Part shown: one piece after another, positions 44,700 to 56,006 of the stretch | How positions within the stretch are numbered: the stretch's first letter is position 1 | Layout of the letters: the number at the start of each line of letters is the position of its first letter | Origin: Brachypodium distachyon | Lineage: Eukaryota > Streptophyta > Magnoliopsida > Poales > Poaceae | Assembly (NCBI RefSeq): GCF_000005505.3 | Contig: NC_016133.3 | Coordinates: forward strand, 38,653,237 to 38,717,236 | Direction: 5' to 3' | Length of the DNA stretch: 64,000 nucleotides | Notes under the pieces: model-generated | Database searches by the model: none | The model's input: only the letters and a program-made list of their open reading frames with translations | Told to the model about the DNA's origin: nothing | Translations under genes and position numbers: made by a program

Positions 44700-44966
44700 T
44701 CTATACCAATATATTAAATTGGAGTTGGTGGTGATGGTACGGTCGAAGCCGTAGGTTAATTTCGTTAAAATTACAACTAATATGTCGCTGCCTGTTATTT
44801 TTTTTTCTTTCAGTTTTTTTCATGATTTATCATACTCCGTCTAACAACCGACGCCACCACACCCGCATGCCTATCTCGACAGTGCCATGAGTTGCCTACA
44901 CAGAAAATAAAAATAAATAGTTTGTGATTTTGTTAACCAGTAGCAACGCGCGGGCACACCTGCTAG
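44700..44966 (+). mobile_element. Short non-autonomous Helitron, 267 bp
   Basis: Begins TCTATACCAATATATTAAA after an A and ends GCACACCTGCTAG before a T, giving the A|TC...CTAG|T insertion pattern of Helitrons. GCAACGCGCGGGCA near the 3' end is the usual grass Helitron terminus. No coding capacity. Confidence 0.78.
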
Positions 44967-46009
44967 TCTTAATTAATTTCACGTTCCACGGGTGCTGCCG
45001 TAGGTTCTTTTCTCCGAAATTCTGGCATTATCAACCTCCATCTTCGATTCAGACGCGACAGGAGCCACAGCATGTTGCACTCCTCCCGGTCCCGGCCCGG
45101 GGTGCTTTGCGCATTTACCTCGATCGTCATCAGCACTGCAGAGTGCTCTTGAATTGGCTGGCAATGCCACCCTCATCCACCTCCATCTTTAATTTGTTTC
45201 AGACGCCACAGGAGCCAAATCTACTCAGTTGCAACACTCGGAAATCTCGCTTTGAGCCTATCTACTCAGAACAAACTCCACAACCACCTCACCACAATTC
45301 AAGCATCTGCAGCAGCATAAAACCCGCTACTCTTACCACCTGATCCCTTATAAACTTCTCCGAGCTGGCGATCGCGCGCGTGGATGCAACCAATGTCTGG
45401 GTGGTAGGATAGCTTAGAATAGCAGCACTGCAGCAGCGTATACGTACGTAGATATGGGAAGGTTAGCTGCAGGAGCATTTCTCCTCCAATGCCCTCGGCT
45501 ACGATGACGCCAATGCCCCGCTCTCCGGGGGATCGTCTCCTTCGCCGCTCCTTCTGCCGGTGCCACCCGCCGGGAAGAGCAGTTCCAGGTCAAGGCACGT
45601 CATCGTGAGGCTCATCTTCTCGCCTTTCGCCGCCGTCTTCGGAACAACGTGCTCTCCGTGTGCCCGTTCGAATGACGGTTTATTTCGGAAATTTATAGGG
45701 ATTTCTTTGCAAAAAGGCCGGCGCCAATTAATTAGGGACAGAGGAAGTACATCTCACTGAGGTGTCCCACTTGTCATTCACCCGTCTTAGTTCCAGAAGG
45801 AGGAGGCGGCAGCGGCCTAGCTCGATTCCGGACGGGGATCGTGGTGGGGAGGGTCATTGGGGACTGGCCGGGGCGTGGTCGGGTTACCAGTGGCGCCGCG
45901 TTGGATCGGTGATGGAATTTCCCGATACCATGTAGTCCCTCCAATCATAAATTGTTGTCGAAATATTACATGTATCTAGACGTCTTTTAAAAGACGGCTT
46001 CTCTCGTAC
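44967..46009. other. Intergenic DNA with MITE-like scraps
   Basis: No convincing gene. A CCAATCATAAATTGTTG stretch at about 45947 and AATTAGGGACAGAGGAAGTA at 45730-45749 resemble single ends of Stowaway-type MITEs with the partner end missing or diverged. 45480-45700 is GC-rich with short frames only. Confidence 0.4.
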
Positions 46010-46042
46010 CTAATACTCCATCTAGCCTTGATGGAGTATTAG
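46010..46042. repeat. Perfect hairpin, 13 bp stem and 7 nt loop
   Basis: CTAATACTCCATC (46010-46022), loop TAGCCTT, then GATGGAGTATTAG (46030-46042). A related sequence with AATACTCC and GGAGTATT arms lies near 47973-48003. Probably a MITE core; it has no terminator role in a plant nuclear context. Confidence 0.6.
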
Positions 46043-46070
46043 AGAAGGGGATTCCAGTCTTTGCACGTTT

Positions 46071-46490
46071 TCACATTAGTAAAAAAAAATCTGAAAGGGG
46101 GGAATCTAATTGGCACCGCGATTCTTCCTCTGGTTCTCGTCTCCCCCTCCCTCGATCTTTTCCTATCCTCTCTCCTGCAACCACCACCGATCCTGGACTG
46201 CCGCCGTCGCGCGCCACGGCCCCTTGTCGCTCCGTGAAGCGCGGGCCGTCTGACCGGCAGAAGGAGCTGACCTCCAAGAGGAAAATCAAGCTCGAGGCCA
46301 CCAACAAGAAGGCCTGGCTGGACCAGAAAGACGCGTGGCCTGGCATGAAGGAGAAGACGGCGATGGTGGCTGCCAAGAAGAATACACCGGCGGCAAGGAC
46401 GGCGTCGCCGACGGCGCTGATGATTAAGTACTGTCGGTGGCGTCGCTGAAGGCGGTTCGCACGCTTCCGGTCGCTGGACATCGACGGCAT
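46071..46490 (-). other. Candidate small two-helix membrane ORF, uncertain
   Basis: An ATG-started frame of 139 codons on the minus strand begins with a basic stretch (SSDRKRANRLQRRHRQ) followed by two hydrophobic segments, ISAVGDAVLAAGVFFLAATI and FWSSQAFLLVASSLIFLLEV, joined by a short loop, then a charged tail. This resembles a genuine membrane hairpin. However, the complementary plus frame is lysine-rich and also open, no relative is recognised, and no promoter or splice pattern supports it. It could be either a decayed gene or chance. Confidence 0.25.
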
Positions 46491-47288
46491 CCGGGTGTAC
46501 TAGGAGTCCCACGTGTGTCGGGTCATCTACAGGTTCAGACGCCAAGGTGGCGCTCAAGTACGCCAAGGCCAATGCCATGTTCGGCTATCTCACACCCAAC
46601 TACTACCACTGACGCCGCCGACAGCTCCTCCACTAGTCCTCCCTCCCTCACCGCCGCTGCAACCCTCCACTCCAGCAGCGAGATGCCGTCGCCGAGGACA
46701 GTCTCCTATGCGTCTCCCCTTCTCCACGTTCACCTCCAGCTTGTTAATTCTTTTTCTCCCGTGGGTGCGGTGTATGCACGCAAGGTGTTCGAATTTTGTT
46801 TGCACCTGCAGGAGCTTTGCAGGAGAGAACTGGTTGTTTCCAAACATCTACAGTATTTTGCTGCATGTGCATTATACCATTTGTGCAAATTGTATCACAT
46901 TGGCGTGCTTTGCTTTTTCTTTCGTGCTGCAGAGATGTAGTACGGACCACAGAGGAGATGAGATTACTGTCACATGTCACTCTGTGTTGATTAAAGCTGA
47001 ATAAATTAGGCACACAAGGAAACACTATGAACTGAATGGATTTTCTGCAGACAAGCAAGAATAGAGCGTACATTGACAAAATTAGATAACAACCAATGAC
47101 ACATGCATGAATTAAACACTTGTACATATAAATAAACAAGGAGGTAAAGTGCCTAACTATGAGCTCGTAGAGCCGTGGTTAATTATGACAGCGTGTGTCA
47201 ACGAAATCTCAGTTCAAACGGCAAAACCAACATACACATGATGTACTACTGATACCAGCCCGCAACCATGGTCTGGTATTATACTGAA
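46491..47288. other. Decayed coding-like and intergenic DNA
   Basis: On the plus strand short frames read SLDIDGIRVY (46459 onward) and DAKVALKYAKANAMFGYLTP (46541-46600) in different frames separated by stops. They look like remains of an exon of an unknown gene. The rest has no recognisable content. Confidence 0.3.
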
Positions 47289-47669
47289 TCAAAGAACTCT
47301 TCTGATCCTTCCGAGACGGCCATGGTCAAAGGTCACCACCGTCGAGTCGTCCTCCGGCGACCTCTCATCGACGTTATCGTCGCCGCCTGATGAGGCTATC
47401 TCGCGACCGACGCCTTTGCCTTCGTGCTGCAGGGGGCGTGCCTCACTGCCGGGTTGGGCCTTGGCGACGCTCTTCACGCGACCGAAGGTCACCATTCTAG
47501 ATGTTGCTTCTCTGCGCTGCGCTCTTGCTTGCTGTGGCGCTCGCCTACGGCTATCTCGACGACGACGTCTGCGTGGTGGCGGCCGTCGGGGCCCAGGCAC
47601 GGCAGGGCGCACGTGGCGACAGGAAGAAGCAGTGAGCTCTCTGTGTGGCCGCGACGAGCCGACGAACAC
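47289..47669 (-). other. Unidentified ORF, 126 codons
   Basis: Minus-strand frame with an R/P-rich start and a more ordinary end (MVTFGRVKSVAKAQPGSEA, DDSTVVTFDHGRLGRIRRVL). No domain is recognised, and overlapping frames on the plus strand are of similar length. Kept only as a possible small gene. Confidence 0.2.
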
Positions 47670-48499
47670 AACGTGTAGCCCCGCCTCACGGCCTTAGAAC
47701 TCCGCCGCTTCAAGCCTCAACCATCCCGCGCTGCTCATTTCTCGGGAGGCAGTCTGCGATCGGCGGTCGAACGCGCGCAAAAGCAACGGAAAGCACCAGA
47801 GGCGGCGGCAGTGGGAGCTCAGCTCTGGGAGGTGGTCTACGGCGGGCGAACACATCGACGGGGAGAATTGACCAATGGGGAGATTGGAGAAAATGAGAAA
47901 CTGTCGGCTGTTTATGCAGTGGGTTGGATTACGTTTTTGCTCCTGATTCCTGATACTCCCTCCTAATACTCCACACCTCTAAATTGGAGTATTGAGGAGT
48001 ATTAACAAATCCTGGTCATTAGATAAAAAACTGAACGGTTCAAATTAATTATGGAGTACTGTAGAAAAGCTTTTTTAAAAATAGATACATACATGTCTGG
48101 TCAAAATCATACAGTAACACTCAACTGGATTTCGTTTATACTGTTGTCCACTTAGCTTATGGCATCGTTTATACTGTTGTCCTCGTGCATGTCAGCACGC
48201 ACCCACATGCATATGGTTCACTCACAGACTCACTTACTCGCGACAAGATGCAGAGTTTTTTCTCTTTTTTTTTTGGGACAACACGCGACAAGATGCAGAA
48301 TAGTTAAGTTACTACTAACCATGTCGTAGTTGGTGAGTCTACCTAGTACTCGCTCACTATGCAGGAGTAGTTTTTTAAAGGAAGATGCGCAGTAGTTACT
48401 CTAACCATATTGTACTTGCCACCAAACATTTTATATTTGGAGTGTCTAGCTAGCACTCACTCACGACAAGATGCACAGTGGTGGCCACTATCACGAGCA
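47670..48499. other. Intergenic DNA
   Basis: Mostly AT-rich. Short words such as CGACAAGATGCA and GTTTATACTGTTGTCC recur two or more times between 48130 and 48480. No gene. Confidence 0.4.
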
Positions 48500-48744
48500 T
48501 ACTTCCTCCGTTTTAAAATATAGGACCCATTAAATTTTGTAACTTTCTAAATTTTGACCATTTTTATAACAAAAAGTATGCTACATCCACGGTGTCAAAT
48601 GATGATCATTCGATTCGTTGTGAAATATATTTTCATAATATCTTTGTTGACATGATAAATGTTAACTTTTTTGCTATAAAACTTGAAAATGTTTGACAGC
48701 CAACATAAGTTATGCGTCCTACATTTTGTAACAAAGAAATATTA
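48500..48744. mobile_element. Stowaway-like MITE, about 245 bp
   Basis: TA-flanked. The left end CTTCCTCCGTTTTAAAATA and the reverse complement of the right end (ATTTCTTTGTTACAAAATG) are degenerate inverted copies leading into ATAGGACC/GTAGGACG. AT-rich interior without coding capacity. Confidence 0.6.
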
Positions 48745-49599
48745 TACACTCACTCACGACAAGATGCACACTACTAATTGCCACTATCACAAGCATATTA
48801 TACAATCCCTCAACTACATAATAATTTGTTGTTAAGTTTTGTTCTAAGTTAATTTATGTAATCTTAAAAGATCAGGGACACTATCAATTTTGTTCAGAAA
48901 TATGCTGACACTGTATATGGCAGTGTGGATATTTGAACTCTTCTTTTTCTAAAAAATTAGGGAAACACTCCAGCCTCTGCATCGATCAATGCACACAGCC
49001 AGGATTTTTGGACTCGAGAGGGTAAAAGACCAATGTTCTTTAGTGGATCCCAAGTGCTGACTTCTCAAAGAGAACCGATGTGACATTCGAGTACCAGTGT
49101 TGGCTTCTAGAGAACACCAGCAGAAGGGGTGAATGGGTGATAATGTGGGATCCTTTGTTCACACAACTGGAGAAGAGCATTGGTGTTGTCGCTGTAAACA
49201 GCGTAGCAATATCGTGTTTTCTGCTGCCAGAGGGATACAAGGCGCTGCTCAAATCTTGAAGAAACTGAACTCGCAACCAGAGAAGGGCTTCCCTTTTGGG
49301 GAGGTTATGGTGTCAGGCTAGCTACCAGCAGACTGATGGTACAACAAGTGCTGTATGAACTGATGGCCTCCCAAGCGAGTTTAATAACAGTGATTACACA
49401 TAATATTTCCAAATCAGTTACGACGCATTGCCAAATGCCAACTGACAATTTATAATTGCACACACACCCTAGAAATTGATTACTTCGCATCAAATGGAAT
49501 TCAGATACAAGGAATTTTACCAAAAGGAAATTAGAGCTTAGAACATCGACCAGTACATGGATCACATCGTCGTAAAGCAAGCATTGCTTACTGATAGTG
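48745..49599. other. Intergenic DNA and 3' flank of the DUF247 gene
   Basis: Around 49085-49310 plus-strand frames read QCWLLENTSRRGEWVIMW, VVAVNSVAISCFLLPEG and, in another frame, NSQPEKGFPFGEVMVSG. This could be a decayed exon of an unknown gene. The stretch 49330-49599 is probably the 3' untranslated region of DUF247 on the minus strand. Confidence 0.35.
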
Positions 49600-51023
49600 C
49601 TAGCTACCCTTCCTAAGAGCTGTAATGAACATCCCCGTGATACCGCTCAGTCCGGTAACGACGGAGAACGCCACGAGAATCTTCTTTAGATACTTGTATA
49701 AAAAGGCATACCCCTTGACCCGTAGCGGCCTGTCTTGACGGTAGGTCTCAATCTTTTGAAGGGTGCGATAATACAAAGGTCCAGGGCGCAGGCACTGAAG
49801 AGTGGAGAAGAAGTGGAGGACCTCCTTGTTGGTTAGTCCTCCTCCATGCAGCACGTTCTTTGCTCGCAGCTCGTGCACGTCCTCGCCTCGGTCCATCAAC
49901 ATGGCGAGGAGGCGGAGGTATGAGCAGACAGCATACTTCTCGATCCCTCCTATAGTGAAATGATGTGGCAAGCATAACTCCAAAGCTGCCATGTTGACCA
50001 GGACGGATGCACATAGATGGTTTAGGGACAAGGGTGCCATTTCAAGCTCGGCAGTGAGCCTACTTTCCCTGATGTTAATCCTGGAAACCTTTGCAGGCTC
50101 TGTTGTCTTGTTGGGTGCGAGCGTGATGCCGATTTTCGCCAGCTCAATGGCGCTAACAGAAAATGGCTTGATCAGGTCGCCTACACTAGACTCGTTGCTT
50201 CCTACGATACACATTTGGAATAGCCCGAGGAGATGTGGCGGCCGTGTGACACCATCCAGGACATCAGTACTGATCTCGAGATCCTGGCGATCTTGCAGAC
50301 AGCCCTGCAACTTAGAAACGAAGCCCTGCAAGTGCATGTTGATGTCGGGGGTGAACCACATGATGGTTTGAACCACGATCCACGGGACCTGGTTCTCAAG
50401 CAGCAAGACGTCATGCAAGATGTCAAAGCAGTTGCGGTCGAAGTAACTGGACAACCAGACATTATCTTTTGGCATCTCGTCATCCGGTTTAGCATAAGCA
50501 ATCATGAACTGCACCAAGAAGCAAGCATCAAAGAACATCATAGGCAGGAACTCGTCGTCAAGGATACCTTCTCGTAGAGGGGAACGTTGTAGGCGGCCAT
50601 ACACTTGGCCTCCTCCGCCTCGTTGAGGGGGCCGCCGCGTAGGGCACGGTCACGGTGGTAGGGACCGATGGACACGACCGTGGGAACGGTGTACCGCTCG
50701 GTGAGACCTCGAATGACCGGAGGGTACCTATACATCTTATCTACGAACAGCGTGATATCACCCTGAAGCTCATCTGAATCTATCTGGAACTGACGAATTA
50801 CTGTACCATCAGTGATTATGGGTTTAGGTGCATTGCGGAGCATCTGCTGTCCTCTGCTAGAGCTAGCTGGGACAAATGTTTCTTCTAAACATGTCATCTC
50901 AGTGGACTCGGGCTCACACGACACAGGGAGGCCAGGAACCCACAAAGCGGATTCCAGGGACCAATCGGCCTGCTGAAAGTTGCAAGGAATAAAGACTTGA
51001 GGTTCCATGCTCCAATCAGCCAT
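49600..51023 (-). pseudogene. DUF247 plant protein gene, one frameshift
   Basis: A minus-strand gene of the plant-specific DUF247 family (PF03140), membrane-anchored proteins of mostly unknown function. The ATG at 51023 directly follows an intron acceptor (TTTTCAG) in the leader. The first part has a doubled ADWS-E---VP segment (residues 2-13 and 20-31) and the domain start MYRYPPVIRG, TVPTVVSIGPYHRD, EAEEAKCMAAYN. The second part, in another frame, continues GILDDEFLPMMFFDACFLVQ, LLLENQVPWIV, the central body, and ends with a membrane helix ILVAFSVVTGLSGITGMFIT and stop 49600-49602. Between AAYN and GILDDEF some 30 residues usual in the family are missing and the frame changes (50560-50610). 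A deletion that broke the gene, or a sequence error, would explain this. No introns in the coding part. Confidence 0.82.
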
Positions 51024-51262
51024 CTGAAAATTGAGGTAATTAAACAGCTGGTACAGAAAACTGGAAACGAAGAGTGACGAAAGAGAATAGGGGCAGATCA
51101 CACAGAAACTTTTAGATACCTGTTGCAGGCACTAGGACTAATATATCACGTAGTCGACAGGAGGAACACGAATTAATTGCCTAGCATATGGCGAAGGAGG
51201 AAGAGGAAAACTACTGATAGCCTCTGGGAAGAAGAAGCACAGCCTTGTCGCTCCTCTTATAG
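51024..51262 (-). promoter_or_regulatory. Leader intron and core promoter of the DUF247 gene
   Basis: On the minus strand CTATAAGAGG (51253-51262) is a TATA box. A short leader exon then ends at about 51119 with CAACAG before GTATCTAAAAG, and an intron of about 95 bp ends TTTTCAG just before the ATG. The layout is that of a normal functional promoter. Confidence 0.6.
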
Positions 51263-51763
51263 ACCAACCGCGGCCGGCCATGTTTTTTCTTTGTATTCAC
51301 TCGACGTGGCCACATAGGATTGCCAGCTCCCCTCTTTTGTATCTATTTGAACTGAACTAGCTAAACTTGCTTTATTAAACTATTCTAAGCTAGCGGGTGC
51401 CGAATGTGTCCACATTACATCGCATAATGATCTGTAAATGGTAAAACTACTTGCTAGGGGCCCGTTTGATCATCAATAGTTAATGATGACGAAGTGTCAT
51501 GTGAAGGTAGATGGTCTTCATCTCCAGGATGAAAAACTATGTTTGGGCCTATTGTTTCCACCAGAGTAAATGACACAAAGTAACAAACAAAAACCTTCTC
51601 GTGACAGTTTATACCAGATTTAAAAAAAACTTGGTCAGATTTTACTAGATTTAAGGAAACTTTGTGACAAATTTTACCAGTTTTTAGTTTTCCCTCACTT
51701 TTTGCTCACTTCGCCCTTTTAAAACATGTAAAAACAGTCACAAAAACAATCATTGAAAACTAT
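51263..51763. other. Upstream region of the DUF247 gene
   Basis: No other gene. AT-rich with no clear repeat. Confidence 0.4.
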
Positions 51764-51829
51764 TACTCTCTCCGGCCGGAATTACTTTTTGTTGATTTAG
51801 TACAAAATCAATTCCGGTAGGAGGGAGTA
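51764..51829. mobile_element. Very short Stowaway-like MITE, 66 bp
   Basis: TA-flanked. Ends CTCTCTCCGGCCGGAATT and, reverse complemented, CTCCCTCCTACCGGAATT; nearly the whole unit is inverted repeat with a short TTGATTTAGTAC loop. Confidence 0.72.
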
Positions 51830-52663
51830 AAAAACCAAGAGAGAGAGAGAGATGTATCTATGTCGATGAATGGCCTACTATACGGTTGCCAAAACAAAGT
51901 CATAATATCGCTCGCGTCGTCACACAATTGAAATGACACGAAATAAAAACGCATCTAGGCGATCTCCAGGTGACCTCGGCCGTCCGCCTCCCATGGCCTT
52001 CCTGGCCTCGGAGGTGCAGCGGATTCCATTTATGATCAAGAGTGGGATTTCCACGGTGATTTGGTTGAACCCCAACCTGAACCGGCATCTTTTCAACAGT
52101 TTTTCCATACTCATCATGAAACTCGGGATCGGGCAACTCACAACCAATTGCAAGATGATTTGGTTGAGCATTTGTGGTAGCATGTTGGAAATCAGTAGTG
52201 GATTTCCTATTTATTTCAATGTTTGGACTATATTTGTTTATTTGCATTATTTGTGTTGAATGATTTGGAATAATTCCGAAGATATGATTTGTAATTTGGA
52301 TGATTTGCAATAATTCCGAACGTTTGTTTTAATTTTTGGTCTATTGAATTGTATCAAATGACCACAAATGGGTGACACTGTTGGACGTGCGGCCCGACCT
52401 AAACGGACGAAGGCTGGACCGAGACTTTTTTCTATCTGTCTCGCGACCCGGACCAAAACGGACGCAAAAAAGATCCGTTTGGGTCGGCCCTTAGCAAAGA
52501 AGTTGAAACTTGAAAGCTCATATTCTTCCACGTGTCCCATTCCCCTCCTCCCAACTTGTGCTCCCCAAAAGCAATCATCTAGCCACTTACATGCGGGCCC
52601 TCCAACCGAAAGAACGCAAGAGTCCTAGTGGCTACTTGTCCGCCCGGTCTTATCCCCAACCAA
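51830..52663 (+). promoter_or_regulatory. Intergenic region and promoter of CCB1
   Basis: A G-box CACGTG at 52529-52534 and CT-rich DNA lie 100-150 bp before the ATG; no clear TATA box, as in many photosynthesis housekeeping genes. 52380-52500 holds ACCAAAACGGACGCAAAA and ATCCGTTTGGGTCGG, inverted words typical of a common grass MITE, so the promoter borders on a repeat. Nothing coding is supported in 51830-52370. Confidence 0.5.
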
Positions 52664-54272
52664 ATGGAAGCAACCACCACGAGCCGCGTCCTCCTGCCGT
52701 TCCGCGCCGCGCCGCCGCGAGCAGCGGCGGCCGGCGCGGTCGCCTGGCCCCGACGCCGAGCGGGTACGAGAAGACGGATCCGGCTAGTCCCCGCCCGCGC
52801 GTCGCTCGACCGCGCCGCCGTCCTCCTCGACGCCGCCGTCGGGACCGGGTACTCGCAGGCAAGCTACTACACGTCGCTCGGGCTCTTCGTGCTCTCCGTG
52901 CCGGGCCTCTGGTCGCTCATCAAACGGTCCGTCAAATCCAAGGTCTCTGCCATACCTTTACTCCTTCTCGTTGCTTGCTTCCTTGGCCTCGTGACCTCGT
53001 CCATCTGTGCTCTGTTCCTGATTATAAAATTTTGATAGCGACTGAAGTGTTGCTGCTGATGGTATTCTCACGTTCGTGTTTTTCTTTTCTTTTTCTTTCT
53101 TGGATGTGTTGTTTGTCTGTTGGCCAGAGATAGTTAAACCTGTTGTCGTCTGTGCGGTGCAGATTGTGCAGAAGACGTTTGTGAAGGAGGAAGGGCAGCC
53201 GATGGCGCCGAATCTGGTGGCTGGGGAGATCCTGTCTTTTTTCACCCGTAACAGTTTCACCGTCTCTGACCGTGGCGAGGTCATCACGTAAGTGGAATGC
53301 TGTTCTCCTACCTTGGCAATGCTCTCTGCAAGGGTCGAAAATAGAACCATTGGACTGTATTTCAGTATCTGTGTGGCTAAAAACTTGAGGAATGCATACA
53401 GCGTCGCTTTACTAGTGTTTTTGTGCTTTTTAGTTCTCTTCCCAGTCAAAAATGTTGCAGTCCATTCACAGATTTATGTGAAGATTGAAGTCGACCCTGG
53501 TGTTTGACATGTAATTTGTTTTTTCAGACACACAAATTGATTGCCCAAATCCTAACACATGAGTAAAACTTGTTACTTGGCAGTCCTTTACTTACATTTA
53601 CATTATGTTACAGTTGGCAGTTGTAGGAAGATAGCATCTAATATCTGATTCATGGCTTTTAAAAAAAAAAGAAATCTGAGTCTTATGATTGCTGTGCAAC
53701 AATTACATGTCATTCATGCAGTGTGAAAGTTGTAATAATCACCAATGCTTATGTATTGTGATCTGCACAAGCTTATTTATTTTAATTTTACATGAAGTTG
53801 CATTGAAAACTCAAACTGAGATACTTGATGTGTCCGAACAGCTTCGAGGGCAGAATGATACCAAGCAGAGGACAAGCAGCACTTCTAACCTTTTGCACCT
53901 GCATTAGCCTCGGGAGCGTTGGGCTTGTTCTTTCAATTGCAGTCCCAGAAGGTGGCAACAACTGGTTCTGGCTTATGACCTTAAGCCCCTTGGCGTATGT
54001 CTCTCCAACTCTACTAGCAGTAATTCAGAATGAAACTTACAATATATATGTAGTAAGTAGTAACTATCCATTCTCAATTGTCCAGGGGAGTGTACTATTG
54101 GACAAAAGCATCAAGGAAAGAAGAGATCAAGGTGAAGATGGTCTTGTCAGACGACGGGAACGTATCTGAGGTTCTTGTGCGAGGCGATGATGTACAGGTT
54201 GAGCAGATGAGAAAGGAACTCAAGTTCAGTGAGAAGGGAATGATATATGTGAAGGGAATATTTGAAACATGA
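52664..54272 (+). CDS. CCB1: CCB1, cofactor assembly of complex C subunit B (chloroplast)
   Basis: Four exons, 52664-52942, 53163-53287, 53842-53994 and 54086-54272, all with GT-AG borders, join into 247 codons plus stop. The protein is the thylakoid membrane factor CCB1, needed for covalent attachment of haem c-i to cytochrome b6 and so for cytochrome b6f assembly. Residues 1 to about 50 are an Arg/Ala-rich transit peptide. Conserved segments follow: ASYYTSLGLFVLSVPGLWSL (membrane), IKRSVKSK, AGEILSFFTR, DRGEVITFEGRMIPSRGQAA, LLTFCTCISLGSVGLVLSI (membrane), NNWFWLMTLSPLAGVYYW (membrane), ASRKEEIKVKM and RGDDVQVEQMRKEL near the end. Length and order match the family, and no stop or shift is seen. 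It is probably intact and light-tissue expressed. Confidence 0.93.
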
Positions 54273-55927
54273 CCCGTAGCTTCATATCCGGAACCAGACA
54301 AACGGCTGAAAAACAAGGCTTTCCTGTGAAGCAAACTGAATGTGAGAGAGGAGGGGAGGGTGTATGTTTTGAATATGTACTGTACGGGCAAATCTGCATC
54401 TTGGCTTCAAGAAATAGAAATTATCATCATGTGTAAAATTGTAAGGAGAGTGTTGGCCATACTAGAACAATAATGCATTATTACCCTGTGGGACAAGTTT
54501 TTTGTGGAGAAAGGAAGTTGGGGATTCTATGACAGATGGAAATAATTTTTAATAGAAATGAGAAGGATGGAGGAAATTGAAGAGAAAACACTGGACCTGA
54601 TGCATTTGCAGTAATTAATTTTTGCCATCAATAGTAGTTATGAAATCCTGACTATAAATCCCAGTACCATTACATCAGCGTAGGTCATCAGGACAATATA
54701 TCTTGCTTATGCGCCAAGTGTTCTTTTCGAAAGGAAATTTTGTGGGAACTCAAATCTAGTTGATATCTTAATGATGTCATGGCAAGATAGTTATGTGAGC
54801 ACTGTTAACAAAAAAGAATAGACATGTGAATAGCTTGTCATTCAATTTGGCGCAGACTAGACTTGTTCAGCTTTCAGAGAATCCAGGATTTGAATCGTGC
54901 AAGCATCAAAGAAAATGTAATCAACTCACGATCAGAAGTCTATATTTGACATGTTACCACCTAGGCCTTGTCCCGTTCTCCGCTTCTCTCTAAAAAAATA
55001 AATTCTGAACTCTGCTTTTTCTTCAGAATAGTGGTGTACATGGCACAAACTCTGCTACAACTGATATCAAAATATGTACAGCCGATGATCTTGTTCATGC
55101 AGAAATTATTGCAGCCAGAAGCTAGTTCTAAACTCCTTACGGTTGCTGGTCTCTTGAATTTTGGCCATCCTCCCTGAAGTTTCTGCATACGGTTTGTTTC
55201 TTCTACCGGGCTTTGGCCTTTCTGCTCTGGACAGCCCGTCTCTCTCTTCACCCATCCCTCCGAAAAATGAAAGTTTCCTTTGTTTAACGCGTAAAAGGGG
55301 GCAGTCTGTCGTCGAATGCGCCGTATAGATGGAATCGATGTTCTTGGTTCATCCCGGGAGAGACACGTACGCGCGCATGAGAAAAAAGAAAAGGTGGATG
55401 GATATGTTGTCGGTCCATCTGTGGTCGATGAGTACCGAACCTCATCCGGGTTTACCAAATTCAGAAAGCGCATATATTCTTTTACGTGTTGTCTATCGAA
55501 CTTCAGCTTGGTAGTTCATCAGCAGCAGCAGCCTCTCGCGCCGAAAGAAAGAGCGCGACAGATGTGTCGAGATCTAAAAAATCTCTAGATCGAGCAGATG
55601 AGATCACCCTCTGTCTGCTTACCTCTTCTTCCTGGCGTAAGAATGCTAATGCTGCAGCTAGCCGCTAGATAGGCAGGTGGATTGGTGGTGGATTCTTGGC
55701 CTCGGGCGTGGCTAAATAGCATTCGATCATTTTCTCAGATACGTTGCATACTAACGTTCAGAACAAGGCCAGGTGCATTTTTGCTAGCGAACTTCGCTGG
55801 GGTGTCCCGAGAATCAGGTTCTCTCCGTTGAATATATATCGGCTTACTGATTGATTGCTAGGTATTGAAGCGAGAACAATTTGATAGACTCAAGATTCAG
55901 ATTCACAATTCACAACACATTTCCTGA
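54273..55927. other. 3' flank of CCB1 and intergenic DNA
   Basis: The first 200-300 bp should be the CCB1 3' untranslated region. Beyond it, frames of 90 (plus, 55316-55588) and 170 codons (minus, 54961-55473) overlap on opposite strands and show no domain. No gene is called. Confidence 0.4.
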
Positions 55928-56006
55928 TACTCTCTCCGATCCAAAATAAGTGTCGCATTTTTGAACGGTTCAAAACTACGACACTTATTTTGGATCAGAG
56001 GCAATA
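55928..56006. mobile_element. Stowaway-like MITE, 79 bp
   Basis: TA-flanked. CTCTCTCCGATCCAAAATAA and the reverse complement of the right end, TTGCCTCTGATCCAAAATAA, extend into GTGTCG on both sides, leaving a loop of about 23 nt. It folds into a nearly complete hairpin. Confidence 0.8.

Noticed and set aside
49991..50577. Plus-strand ORFs of 114-126 codons in the DUF247 gene
   Set aside because: They are shadows of the DUF247 coding strand.
54961..55473. 170-codon minus-strand ORF
   Set aside because: No domain, no ATG context and overlapping frames; judged chance.
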